Source: JANXQG01 sp037147235 (lineage in GTDB: Bacteria > Planctomycetota > Planctomycetia > Pirellulales > Thermoguttaceae). Taken from it: a stretch of DNA of 47,639 nucleotides. A program made the position numbers and the translations under genes. Position 1 is the first letter of the stretch, and each line of letters starts with the position of its first letter. The stretch covers positions 1 to 47,639 of the forward strand of contig JBAWVO010000009.1 in assembly GCA_037147235.1 (NCBI GenBank). The letters are read 5' to 3'. Shown one piece after another: positions 16,308-23,459 of the stretch. The notes under the pieces were generated by a model. It searched no databases and was not told the origin of the DNA. It saw only the letters and a list, made by a program, of their open reading frames with translations.

Positions 16308-17171
16308 CTATTTCCGGCAAGCCGTTCCCTCGGCCAATCGCACATGTTGATCAAGCCAACTGGTCAGGTCGGCCAACACTCGATCGCGCTGAGGCTCGTC
16401 GAACACCTCATGATAGAACCCTTCGTAAAGATGAAATGCTTTGTCTGCACAGCCCGCTCTTTGGTGCAGAGCCAGACTGCCGGCGGGCCCGCAAATCCGA
16501 TCCTGACCGCCGTGCAGGATCAACAACGGCATGCTCAGGGAGGACGCTTTCTCGGACACCTCCTTCATCGCGCGAAAGATATTCGCCGCCACACGAACCG
16601 TAAAGCAACCATGGAACACCAGCGGGTCGTCGCGAAAACGGTCGATTACCCGCCGCTCGCGGGCCAGCCAATCGAAGGGAACTCGCGCAACTCTCAGCGA
16701 TGGAGCCACGGCGGCCATGACGGTCGTTAGATGCCGTAGCCGTGGGTAAAGGCCATCGGCCAACGCCAACAAGGGGCCGCTGAGGATCAGACCGCTAATC
16801 TGGGGCTGCCGCAGAATGGCCCATAGAGTGGCAATCAACCCACCCATGCTATTTCCCATCAGAAATATCGGCCGATCACTCGCTTCGAGCCGAACCCGTT
16901 TGAAAAAGATGTCTAAGTCGAGCAGGTATTGGTCAAAAGAGCGAACGTCGCACCGCGGCCCTTCCGACCGTCCATGTCCGCGAAGATCCATCGCATGCAC
17001 GGAAAAACCCTGGCGAACCAGTTCCTGGGCCGTACCCGCATGGCAGCCACTGTGCTCGATCAGGCCGTGGATGAGGATCACCGCAGCTCGCGACCGCTCG
17101 GTGGACATCCACGACTGCTCGAACAAGGGCAGGTGGTCATGTCCGGTGAAGCAGTTTCTTCGAGTTATCAT
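16308..17171 (-). CDS. Monoacylglycerol-lipase-like alpha/beta hydrolase
   Basis: 287 residues from the ATG at 17171, ten bases after the stop of the amidase-like gene and with GAGG eight bases ahead. A longer frame to 17261 would overlap that gene by 80 bases. Hydrolase_4/serine aminopeptidase S33 pattern: VILIHGLIEHSG, MDLRGHGRSEG, nucleophile Ser108 in GNSMGG, Asp224 in GGQDRICGP, His254 in EGFYHEVFDE. Family members split monoacylglycerols or lysophospholipids. No signal peptide, so probably cytoplasmic or membrane-associated. It forms an operon with 17182-17814 and is thus placed under the ECF-type promoter of that gene. Confidence 0.87.
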   Translation of the reverse strand: MITRRNCFTGHDHLPLFEQSWMSTERSRAAVILIHGLIEHSGCHAGTAQELVRQGFSVHAMDLRGHGRSEGPRCDVRSFDQYLLDLDIFFKRVRLEASDRPIFLMGNSMGGLIATLWAILRQPQISGLILSGPLLALADGLYPRLRHLTTVMAAVAPSLRVARVPFDWLARERRVIDRFRDDPLVFHGCFTVRVAANIFRAMKEVSEKASSLSMPLLILHGGQDRICGPAGSLALHQRAGCADKAFHLYEGFYHEVFDEPQRDRVLADLTSWLDQHVRLAEGTACRK

Positions 17172-17181
17172 GCCCGCGGCC

Positions 17182-17814
17182 TCACTTCGTCGTGCCCGTT
17201 TCAACCTTGTGGGCGAAGTAACGGACTTTCTGCTTTCCGAAAGCGTCAGGATGGTTGCCAAAGCCGTGTTTCAGGCTGGTGCTGCGGGCGTTGTGACCAC
17301 CAGCCTGCGTGACTTGTGGACCTTCCGCATCGATCTGCTCGCTGCTCTTCGTGCTGGGGCGGACGATGGCAATATGGCCATGCCGCTTGGGGTCGCTTTC
17401 CTTGTAGACGGCCACGACGAGATAGCCTTCGTTGGCAAAGTGCTGTGCCCGATGCCCGTCTCGCAGTTGCGTCCAGCCTTGCTCTTTACCGGATTTGAAG
17501 AGCCAATCGTATTGGGCGTTTGCCAAAAGCATTTGTGGGTGTTCGGGCGGACGCAGGAGATAGATTCCCAGCCGCCGGCAGGCTTCGGCCGCGAATGCAC
17601 TGCAATGTGTGTGCTGGCCTTTGCTGGGCTTCGATCCAGCTAGCGGTTCGCCGGTCTTCCAGTTCACCGAGGTTCCGGGCAGCCAAAGATGTTCAACATC
17701 CATAGCGTCGAGCTTCTGGGCCAGCGATCGGCCAGCCGGCGAAATCTCTTCGGCACGGCAGGGTAGAGATGCAAAAGCGATCAGAATAATGAGCAACTTG
17801 AAGTATCTTGGCAT
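17182..17814 (-). CDS. Secreted C-H amidase-like protein (HTHCSAF family)
   Basis: 210 residues with a signal peptide (MPRYFKLLIILIAFASLPCRA|EE). The body carries QHTHCSAFAAEACRRLG (Cys71) and RHGHIAIVRPS (His145/147). In between are 'LRPPEHPQMLLANAQYDWL' and a late 'EGPQVTQAGGHNARSTSLKHGF'. I know this conserved arrangement from uncharacterised bacterial secreted proteins; the Cys-His core resembles NlpC/P60 or CHAP hydrolases, so peptidoglycan or peptide cleavage is plausible. The gene starts 26 bases from an ECF-type promoter and is followed by the lipase-like gene. A duplicated but broken copy of its 5' end lies at 19524-19740. Confidence 0.78.
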   Translation of the reverse strand: MPRYFKLLIILIAFASLPCRAEEISPAGRSLAQKLDAMDVEHLWLPGTSVNWKTGEPLAGSKPSKGQHTHCSAFAAEACRRLGIYLLRPPEHPQMLLANAQYDWLFKSGKEQGWTQLRDGHRAQHFANEGYLVVAVYKESDPKRHGHIAIVRPSTKSSEQIDAEGPQVTQAGGHNARSTSLKHGFGNHPDAFGKQKVRYFAHKVETGTTK

Positions 17815-17839
17815 GGTTCTGTCTCCTTCTTCGTAACCT

Positions 17840-17867
17840 CTTACGATCTCGGTCAGATAATGTTACG
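17840..17867 (-). promoter_or_regulatory. ECF-sigma-type promoter for the amidase-lipase operon
   Basis: On the minus strand: CGTAAC (17867-17862), 16 bases, CGTAAG (17845-17840). The -10 box is 25 bases from the ATG at 17814. In the decayed duplicate upstream of 19625 the aligned positions read GCAGC and CTTAG, so both boxes are lost there. Confidence 0.6.
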
Positions 17868-18007
17868 CCGGATGCCATTGCGGGCAAGCAGCCTTCCGCA
17901 ACAGCATTTGTCGCACACCGCCGGAACGCTACAGATGTGGCAAAACCAGCATGGCCAGCACCCACAGCCCGAGAACGATCGTAGCTCCGGCGATGACCAA
18001 CTCTGGT

Positions 18008-18259
18008 CTAGCCACGCGTGCCATAGATTGTCACGGCGGCAACGGTCAATCCAATCCCCAAAAGAAATAGGCAACTCGCGTACAGATACGCTATGCCGAG
18101 AGGCCGAGCCAGATTGACGGCCCACCCGAGATTCCTCCAGCGTCCGGCTCGCGGCACGAAAGTCCGTGAGTCCATCTTGCTGAAATAGATTTCATTGCAC
18201 AAACCGCTCCAGTTTTCCGGATTGCTCCACTCGACCGCATTGATTTCCTGCTGGGTCAT
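18008..18259 (-). CDS. DUF5808-type small membrane protein
   Basis: 83 residues from the ATG at 18259, with AGGAG seven bases before it. The pattern is that of DUF5808: 'NPENWSGLCNEIYFSKMDSR', TFVPRAGR, GWAVNLARPLG, then a C-terminal helix (AYLYASCLFLLGIGLTVAA). The function of the family is unknown. It has its own ECF-type promoter at 18313-18340, which groups it with the secreted proteins of the cluster. A longer frame to 18430 covers this promoter and the terminator of the next gene and is not used. Confidence 0.7.
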   Translation of the reverse strand: MTQQEINAVEWSNPENWSGLCNEIYFSKMDSRTFVPRAGRWRNLGWAVNLARPLGIAYLYASCLFLLGIGLTVAAVTIYGTRG

Positions 18260-18312
18260 GATTAGGCTCCTGATCGAAAGTGAGTTTCGGGCATCACGCC
18301 CTTCAAAGTCAT

Positions 18313-18340
18313 TATACGCGAGGTAATGCCCGCTGTTACA
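18313..18340 (-). promoter_or_regulatory. ECF-sigma-type promoter for the DUF5808 gene
   Basis: On the minus strand: TGTAAC (18340-18335), 16 bases, CGTATA (18318-18313), 53 bases before the ATG at 18259. Confidence 0.6.
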
Positions 18341-18374
18341 AAAGTCTGTTAACGGAATCGACGGCGAATGGCTA

Positions 18375-18408
18375 AAGCAATAATAGAAGGCCGCGTCATG
18401 CGGCCTTC
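18375..18408 (-). terminator. Hairpin terminator of the Cys/Tyr-rich protein gene
   Basis: Perfect 9-bp stem GAAGGCCGC/GCGGCCTTC (18386-18394 and 18400-18408), loop of five. Read on the minus strand it is followed by TATTATTGCTTT. It lies 35 bases after the stop of the gene ending at 18443. Confidence 0.7.
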
Positions 18409-18442
18409 CTGGATGCCTTTTGGCCGGCAACTTGCCTGATAC

Positions 18443-19417
18443 CTATTCACTTACGATGGCATCTTCCGCGAATGCCGTCGTCACGGCGATAGCAGCAGTC
18501 GCGGTAGTTGTCGGATTGCCGTGATACAATTCCCAGCCGGTTGGCGTGGCCCCGAAGGAGTAGGTGCCGTCGGTGAGGGTGTAGCGGGCGGTGTCGCCAT
18601 TACCTCGGTCGAACTGAAGCTCGTTACCCGAGGTCGTATCAACAACCTTCGATTCACCCGCCTGAAGCGTGTAGGTCTGGCTTCCCACGACGAATGAGAG
18701 AGCCGTTTCGTTCATAGCCGGATTGACAACCCTGACCTGGCGGGCACCGACGACCGGCGTGAAATCGTCAACCGGTGCGGCTACAACCGCTGTCGAGGTG
18801 TAGCAGTAGGAGGTGTATTCGGGGACGTAATATCCGTAGCAGTAGCAATCATAATATCCGCAGCCGTAGTACCCGCCGCAGTAGCCCCAGTTCCCGCAGC
18901 AACCCCAATTCCAGCACCAATCGTGCGGCCAGCATCCGCAAAACGGCTTGCAGTACTTCGAGGACTCCTGACTCTTGCAAGTCGAGTTCTTGATGTTCTG
19001 GTTCTTGTTCACAGTCAGGTTATTCTTGCCTTCGGAAGACTGGTTCTGCTTGGCTGATTGATTACCCTTGCCTGACTTAGCAATCTTGTTCGTAACCGAT
19101 ACCTTACCGACCTCGCTCGGCTTCTTGGCCGGATTGAACGAATTCAGTTTCGCCGGCTTCTGGGAGGTTATCGACGGCTTGGAACTGTTGCTAACCTTAC
19201 CGCTGCCCTTCGAGGACGACATGTGCGAAGCCTCAACGTGACTCGAAGCACTGGTGTGCTTGGAGCCACCCGTATGGTGGGAGCTACTGCTGTGATGGGA
19301 ACCGCTGGAATGATGGGAGCCGCTGCTGCTGTGGTGGTCTTTGGCCTGGGCACCGGTTACGAGAACCGCACCGACCAACCCTGCTGCCACTGCAAAAGAC
19401 TTCAAAGATTTGAACAT
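18443..19417 (-). CDS. Secreted Ser/His-rich, Cys/Tyr-rich protein with C-terminal beta domain
   Basis: 324 residues. Signal peptide MFKSLKSFAVAAGLVGAVL ending at AQA. Next a Ser/His tract (HHSSSGSHHSSGSHHSSSSH), then a Lys/Ser/Asn-rich linker (35 to 150). A dense Cys/Trp/Gly/Tyr region follows near 155-205 (CGCWPHDWCWNWGCCGNWGY). The C-terminal domain, about 85 residues (VRVVNPAMNETALSFVVG, YTLQAGESKVVDT, YTLTDGTYSF), looks like a small beta fold known from other planctomycete secreted proteins. Function unknown; a disulfide-linked coat or metal-binding role is possible. It shares layout and ECF-type promoter with the gene at 12521. Ribosome binding site AAAGG lies upstream of the ATG at 19417. 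Confidence 0.8.
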   Translation of the reverse strand: MFKSLKSFAVAAGLVGAVLVTGAQAKDHHSSSGSHHSSGSHHSSSSHHTGGSKHTSASSHVEASHMSSSKGSGKVSNSSKPSITSQKPAKLNSFNPAKKPSEVGKVSVTNKIAKSGKGNQSAKQNQSSEGKNNLTVNKNQNIKNSTCKSQESSKYCKPFCGCWPHDWCWNWGCCGNWGYCGGYYGCGYYDCYCYGYYVPEYTSYCYTSTAVVAAPVDDFTPVVGARQVRVVNPAMNETALSFVVGSQTYTLQAGESKVVDTTSGNELQFDRGNGDTARYTLTDGTYSFGATPTGWELYHGNPTTTATAAIAVTTAFAEDAIVSE

Positions 19418-19490
19418 GACCGCACCTTTCGTTGTAATGTTGTGTTGTTTTTCGGCGAACCGAACTTGCTCAGCTCGTCCTCCACCTCCT

Positions 19491-19517
19491 TATACGGACC
19501 GATTCCGAACTGTTACA
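19491..19517 (-). promoter_or_regulatory. ECF-sigma-type promoter for the Cys/Tyr-rich protein gene
   Basis: On the minus strand: TGTAAC (19517-19512), 15 bases, CGTATA (19496-19491), 73 bases before the ATG at 19417. The spacer is one base shorter than in the other copies. Confidence 0.55.
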
Positions 19518-19523
19518 CGACAA

Positions 19524-19625
19524 TTATTCGGAAGCCCGTTTGCTATGCTCTGGACACTCTTCAGCCTGGCAGGCCAGAGATGCGAAAAAGACCGGAAAAA
19601 GAAGCAAACCGAAGCGTCTTGGCAT
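19524..19625 (-). pseudogene. Signal-peptide fragment, decayed duplicate of the HTHCSAF gene start
   Basis: From the ATG at 19625 the product is MPRRFGLLLFPVFFASLACQ followed by AEE and ten more residues, then a stop. It parallels the signal peptide of 17182-17814 (MPRYFKLLIILIAFASLPCR-AEE). The DNA upstream of both starts also aligns over about 110 bases (19626-19740 against 17815-17925), for example the shared string CAAGCAGCCTTCC. The rest of the gene is gone. Confidence 0.65.
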
Positions 19626-19814
19626 GATTCTGTCTCTTTAGGCATTGCCTTCTAAGATCCCGAGTAGATAATGCTGCATCGAACGCTGACGCGGACAAGC
19701 AGCCTTCCACTCCCGCATTTGTCACACACTGCCTTTGTGGGTGCTTTATAAATGCTGCAAGATCAGCCTGGGTGCCGAGGAGAGCATGCCCCAGACAGCA
19801 GGCATAATCGTACA

Positions 19815-19842
19815 TGTAACACTTCCATGTCTTTCGCGTATG
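19815..19842 (+). promoter_or_regulatory. ECF-sigma-type promoter without a clear gene
   Basis: TGTAAC (19815-19820), 16 bases, CGTATG (19837-19842) on the + strand. The surrounding 80 bases resemble the promoter region at 12412-12490. No recognisable coding gene follows, so it may be a leftover or may drive an unknown RNA. Confidence 0.5.
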
Positions 19843-20191
19843 AGCAAATGATCGTGTGGGTCAAGCGGTTGGCCCATGGTCAATTCAGTCCAGTATCAAT
19901 TCCTCCCGCAACCCTGAGTCTACTACGTTGGACCGTTGTGGCGGGGCTTTTGGCTGGCGCATATCCTCATGGGGTTAAGTCAGAAAACATTCGTTCTTTA
20001 GACAAGTGGGAACTGTGCTCCGGCTTACCGCCGAGGATCTCGGTAGTCGGAAGGGCAAGGATAGGCAGGCGCGAGTGTCAAATCGTCGGTAGGTCAAGAA
20101 AAACCTCCAGTTTCCCGACTTTTTGACGCCGGCCGTGCCGCTTCGCTGCGGAGGATGGGGTGACCGACGTAGGTAAGCTGGGCTGACGGCG

Positions 20192-20228
20192 TTCCGAGAA
20201 AACGGTCGGATTTCGACGGTTCTCGGAA
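20192..20228. repeat. Long imperfect hairpin
   Basis: TTCCGAGAA (20192-20200) pairs with TTCTCGGAA (20220-20228), and the interior ACGGTCG/CGACGGT continues the stem with one mismatch. There is no T-run and no nearby gene end. Confidence 0.45.
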
Positions 20229-20550
20229 TCGGGATGGATGAACGGGACAGCGGATCTGCCTTGGAGCGGTAAGAGTTGGTCAAGGAAGTCTGTTGCGTAC
20301 GATTTTGTCTTGGCGGCCCTTTCCCCCTCGTTCTTGCCGTCAGACTCCTGACTGCACCTCATTTTCTCTACTATCGCGCGGTCGTGTGCGATCGCCCTTC
20401 GTACTCCTGCGAACATTCACCCGTGCGAAAAGCCGCAACAACTCTATCCTGGTTTATCCCGGAACTTTCCCTGACCCCAACCTTCTCGCGTCACCCGCAA
20501 CCGTCCGCAATCTACCCAAAAAACGCTGACGCAGGAACGGAAATGCACCT

Positions 20551-20577
20551 CCTTAAGTGCATCCCCTTAAGTGCATC
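20551..20577. promoter_or_regulatory. 14-base-spaced direct repeat upstream of the C1 peptidase gene
   Basis: CCTTAAGTGCATC occurs at 20551-20563 and again at 20565-20577, with a related half-copy (ATGCACCTCC) just before. It lies about 70 bases ahead of the gene start at 20645, where an operator would be expected. Confidence 0.35.
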
Positions 20578-20644
20578 GTTTGACTTCCCTATCGCGGCGT
20601 CTTACAATGCCCTGGGGCACGGGGGGTAACAAGGCTGCGGCTAT

Positions 20645-21982
20645 ATGTGCAACAAGTCTCGGATATCGTTATTCATGCTCGTGGCGGCGATTGTATCGTC
20701 GGGCAGCCGGGCGGCGATAGCGGGCACGGAAGTCACGCTGTCGCCAGCCGCTCTTCTCAAGCTCGACGACGAGGCGCGCGAACGCTTCGAGAAGGTGAAT
20801 CCCGGCGTGCTGCCGGAGGGGCCGCTTCGCGCGCGGCTGCCGTTTGCTTCCGCGAAGTCCTTCAACTGGTACGCGCTCAACGAGGATTTCTACGTTCATA
20901 GCCAGGGCGCGACCCTGAGCTGCTGGGCCAACACCGGCATCGAGGCGTTGGAATGCAACTGGCTCATTCGCAACGGCGTCCGTCACTTCTTGTCGCCCCA
21001 GCCGGTGCTCGACTACACGCAGCGGCCCAATGGCGGCAACAGCGGCATCGCTTTTGACGTGCTGCTCAAACACGGCACCGCCCTCATGGGGAACTACCCC
21101 TTCACGGGCCGGCCCGGCGATGTGCAGACGCGCATCCGTACGCCGTACCGCGCCATCGCTTGGGGCCGGGTGGGCGACGGGCGGCCGCCGCCCACGACCG
21201 ACCAGGTGAAGTCGGCGCTGCTGGAGCACGGGCCGCTTTCCGTGAACCTGTTCTCGACGCCAGCGTTCCACAAGTACCCCGGCGGTGTCTTCGCCGAGCA
21301 CTACCATCCCGCCAAGGGCAAGCCCGCCACCAACCATGAGGTGCTGCTGCTGGGCTGGGACAACGGCCGCGGCCGCGGGGCGTGGTACATCAAGAATTCG
21401 TGGGGAGCGAAGTGGGGCGAGCGCGGATACTGCTGGATCGAATACGGCTGCAACAACATCTGCTACAACGTATTCTGGGTGAGGGCGCAGTCCATCTACT
21501 ACGTCCTGCCGAAGGATGAACTCATCAAACTTGTTCCCGACGCGGCGCCGCCCGAGGTCTGGACCTCGCCCAACGCACCCATCGCCAAGGTGAAGGCGGT
21601 GCGCGTGGAGCACAACGTCCTTCAGGAGGAAAAGAAGGGGCTCATGTTCCACGTCTCGGTGGAGATCCGCAGAGGGAAAGGCAAGAAGGCCCTCGTCGCC
21701 GTGTACCCCATGGATAAGGACGGAACATTCCTGCTCGCGCCCGCTGGCGACAAGACCTACGCGAGCAAGGACGGGCGGCTTCGGACCAAGAGGACGGTCA
21801 TCCCGCCGGATAACGATTCCACGTTCGATGACGTTGGCCTATTCCTGCCGTACACGCAACTGCCCAATCATGAAGGCCGAAACGATTATCGCTATCGAGC
21901 CTTCGTTTATTGCGAAGGCAAGTGGCTGAGCATGGATAGCCCGTTCCGAGGCACATTTTGGGTGGAGCATCATGGGCAATAA
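20645..21982 (+). CDS. Papain-family (C1A) cysteine peptidase, exported
   Basis: 445 residues with a signal peptide (SLFMLVAAIVSSGSRAAIAG). The papain core is complete: Gln87 in HSQGATLSC, nucleophile Cys93 in SCWANTGIEALE, His231 in NHEVLLLGWDNG, Asn251 in YIKNSWGAKWGERGY. There is no typical inhibitor propeptide, only about 40 residues between signal and core. A C-terminal domain of about 150 residues (from VRVEHNVLQEEKKGLMF) looks beta-rich and is not known to me. GC content is visibly higher than in the neighbours (many GCC/GGC codons), and there is no good ribosome binding site, which may point to later acquisition. Role: extracellular or periplasmic protein breakdown, inferred. Confidence 0.85.
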   Translation: MCNKSRISLFMLVAAIVSSGSRAAIAGTEVTLSPAALLKLDDEARERFEKVNPGVLPEGPLRARLPFASAKSFNWYALNEDFYVHSQGATLSCWANTGIEALECNWLIRNGVRHFLSPQPVLDYTQRPNGGNSGIAFDVLLKHGTALMGNYPFTGRPGDVQTRIRTPYRAIAWGRVGDGRPPPTTDQVKSALLEHGPLSVNLFSTPAFHKYPGGVFAEHYHPAKGKPATNHEVLLLGWDNGRGRGAWYIKNSWGAKWGERGYCWIEYGCNNICYNVFWVRAQSIYYVLPKDELIKLVPDAAPPEVWTSPNAPIAKVKAVRVEHNVLQEEKKGLMFHVSVEIRRGKGKKALVAVYPMDKDGTFLLAPAGDKTYASKDGRLRTKRTVIPPDNDSTFDDVGLFLPYTQLPNHEGRNDYRYRAFVYCEGKWLSMDSPFRGTFWVEHHGQ

Positions 21983-22154
21983 TCACAGAAAAGATGTCAA
22001 GAAATCGAGATGCGGGCCTAAATCGCTATCTGCCCAACCCTAGGTGTGGGACGCGATGAAGATCATCCGGCCCAGGTTTCCCGCCAAGGGCACGAAAAGC
22101 AGAGGCCAAGGTGTGGGATCGTGGCCGTGGCGCAGTTGCGTTCTGAGATCGGGG

Positions 22155-22430
22155 TGGCAGGCCTATCGCGACTCGGTCTTGCCGCCCGACGTCACGAAGC
22201 GGGTGGCCGTCAAATTGGGGATCGACCGAGGCTGGTGCAAGTACATCGGCCGTTGCGGGCGGTTCCTGTGTATGACCTCCCACGGCACCTCGGCCCCCGT
22301 AGGCGTGCTCCTGAAGCACTACGGTTTCACGGTCGAGAATCTCGTCAAGCTGGCGAAGGAAGCAGCGGGGCGGTGCGGGAAACTTGTCGGAGTCAAGGCG
22401 TTGCCTAGTAATTTGAGCAAAGGAGCATGA
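22155..22430 (+). pseudogene. C-terminal fragment of a transketolase
   Basis: In the frame opened by 22044, the codons from about 22155 read WQAYRDSVLPPDVTKRVAVK, then GWCKYIGRCGRFLCMTSHGT, then SAPVGVLLKHYGFTVENLVK. This is the end of the transketolase C-terminal domain (usually '...YRxSVLPPxVxxRVAVE', 'GMxTFGASAPxxxLxxxFGFT'). Everything before (the TPP-binding and Pyr domains, about 550 residues) is absent. The codons before 22155 have no family likeness, and the usual FGAS is changed to HGTS. A dead remnant. Confidence 0.72.
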
Positions 22431-22603
22431 CCGCCAAAGAAACACTTCTGCAAGCCGTCGAGGAACTACCACCGGAATACATCGTCGATCTGGCCGAGTA
22501 TGCCCAACGCCTGCGTCTTCCCTTTCCAACTAATAGTCGATCGAAGATTTTCCCGTGTCCACTTCAGCCGCGTCGGCTGGGGAAACGCCGCGTCGCGCGA
22601 TGA
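22427..22603 (+). CDS. Small DUF2281/antitoxin-like ORF, probably truncated
   Basis: 58 codons overlapping the end of the transketolase remnant (ATGA). The first 30 residues, MTAKETLLQAVEELPPEYIV followed by DLAEYAQRLR, look like the start of DUF2281-type small proteins found beside toxin genes. The remainder (from about 22525) is basic and runs into the antisense end of the next gene. AGGAG is present but only one base from the ATG, so translation is uncertain. No toxin partner is seen. Confidence 0.35.
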   Translation: MTAKETLLQAVEELPPEYIVDLAEYAQRLRLPFPTNSRSKIFPCPLQPRRLGKRRVAR

Positions 22604-23369
22604 CGTCACCCACGGTCAGTTCACGGGCCGGAGACTTCGAGCTGCGATTGTCCGCGTTTCCCCGATCATGCGTGTAGTAATTCGACAGTCCCAGTTGATA
22701 CCAAAAGCCCCCTCCCAGTGGACTAAAGGGGCGATTGGGATTCGACTTAACGTAGTCTGTGCCGAAAACGCTGTTGGCGCCCATTGCGATGGCTTTGTAG
22801 AATTGATAGACTCCGTTGGCGAACGGCGCACCGGCCTGAGTCGGAAGGGAACCGTACTCCTTTGAAAACACCGGAATACCTACCCGACCCCAGAGGTAAC
22901 GTTCTGCATCTCTTAGAATCAGGTTCTCCGCATTTGAATTGGACTTTTCGCGGAGTTGGGTGATCTTTTCGCGGGCTATTTCCACCTGTTCTGAATGCGA
23001 GGCAGCTTGACGCCCCCAATGGAGTGCATAATTGATGACCGTGACCACGTCACGGTCATGACTGAAAGTCTCATCATTTACCCACCAGCCACTCACATTG
23101 CTCCGGGATATGATGTTCTGGATAATCTGCAACTCGGCCTCTTCCTGCTCCAACTCCTGCCGCATTTGCCTCAAAAGCGCAGTCCTGGCCTGTTCGCTCT
23201 TCAGGAAATCACTAGCCTGTTTTGCATTGGCAATGGGCTTAGGAGCAACCGGCCGATTGATCCCGTGACCCCTCTCGGCAAGATATTGCACCGCCCGAGG
23301 GTTCGTTATCGGCAATTCGGCACGCCCACCGTCTTCGATTGGAATCCAGATAGTTGGAATTCGTGACAT
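22530..23369 (-). CDS. Hypothetical protein with central coiled coil
   Basis: 279 residues from the ATG at 23369, with GGAG eight bases before it; a longer frame to 23441 has no support. The N-terminus is MSRIPTIWIPIEDGGRAELP. A helical Glu/Gln-rich segment near 70-90 (LLRQMRQELEQEEAELQII) could form a coiled coil. A second helical part follows (SEQVEIAREKITQLREKSNS), then a Gly/aromatic-rich part (FSPLGGGFWYQLGLSNYYT). No signal peptide or membrane helix. I recognise no family. It is convergent with the transketolase/DUF2281 remnants and its last codons overlap the small ORF there. Confidence 0.7.
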   Translation of the reverse strand: MSRIPTIWIPIEDGGRAELPITNPRAVQYLAERGHGINRPVAPKPIANAKQASDFLKSEQARTALLRQMRQELEQEEAELQIIQNIISRSNVSGWWVNDETFSHDRDVVTVINYALHWGRQAASHSEQVEIAREKITQLREKSNSNAENLILRDAERYLWGRVGIPVFSKEYGSLPTQAGAPFANGVYQFYKAIAMGANSVFGTDYVKSNPNRPFSPLGGGFWYQLGLSNYYTHDRGNADNRSSKSPARELTVGDVIARRGVSPADAAEVDTGKSSIDY

Positions 23370-23459
23370 CGAATTTTCTCCAAGGCTAAGTATTAATCCC
23401 GCATGAGGTTGAATTCTAGTGCCGAGACCAGTCGCAGACAAGGAGATTTAGAGTTCACT

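Larger units (their letters stand above)
19642..20644. other. Long stretch without a convincing gene
   Basis: It contains the duplicated leader (to 19740), an orphan ECF-type promoter at 19815-19842, a hairpin at 20192-20228 and a direct repeat at 20551-20577. A + strand frame from the ATG at 19848 to 20126 has one hydrophobic segment (LLRWTVVAGLLAGAYPHG) but no ribosome binding site. I do not call it a gene. Confidence 0.5.

Noticed and set aside
20669..21652. 327-codon minus-strand frame across the papain-like protease gene
   Set aside because: Arg/Gly/Ala/Val-rich shadow of a GC-rich gene. The + strand has the full papain motifs and a signal peptide.
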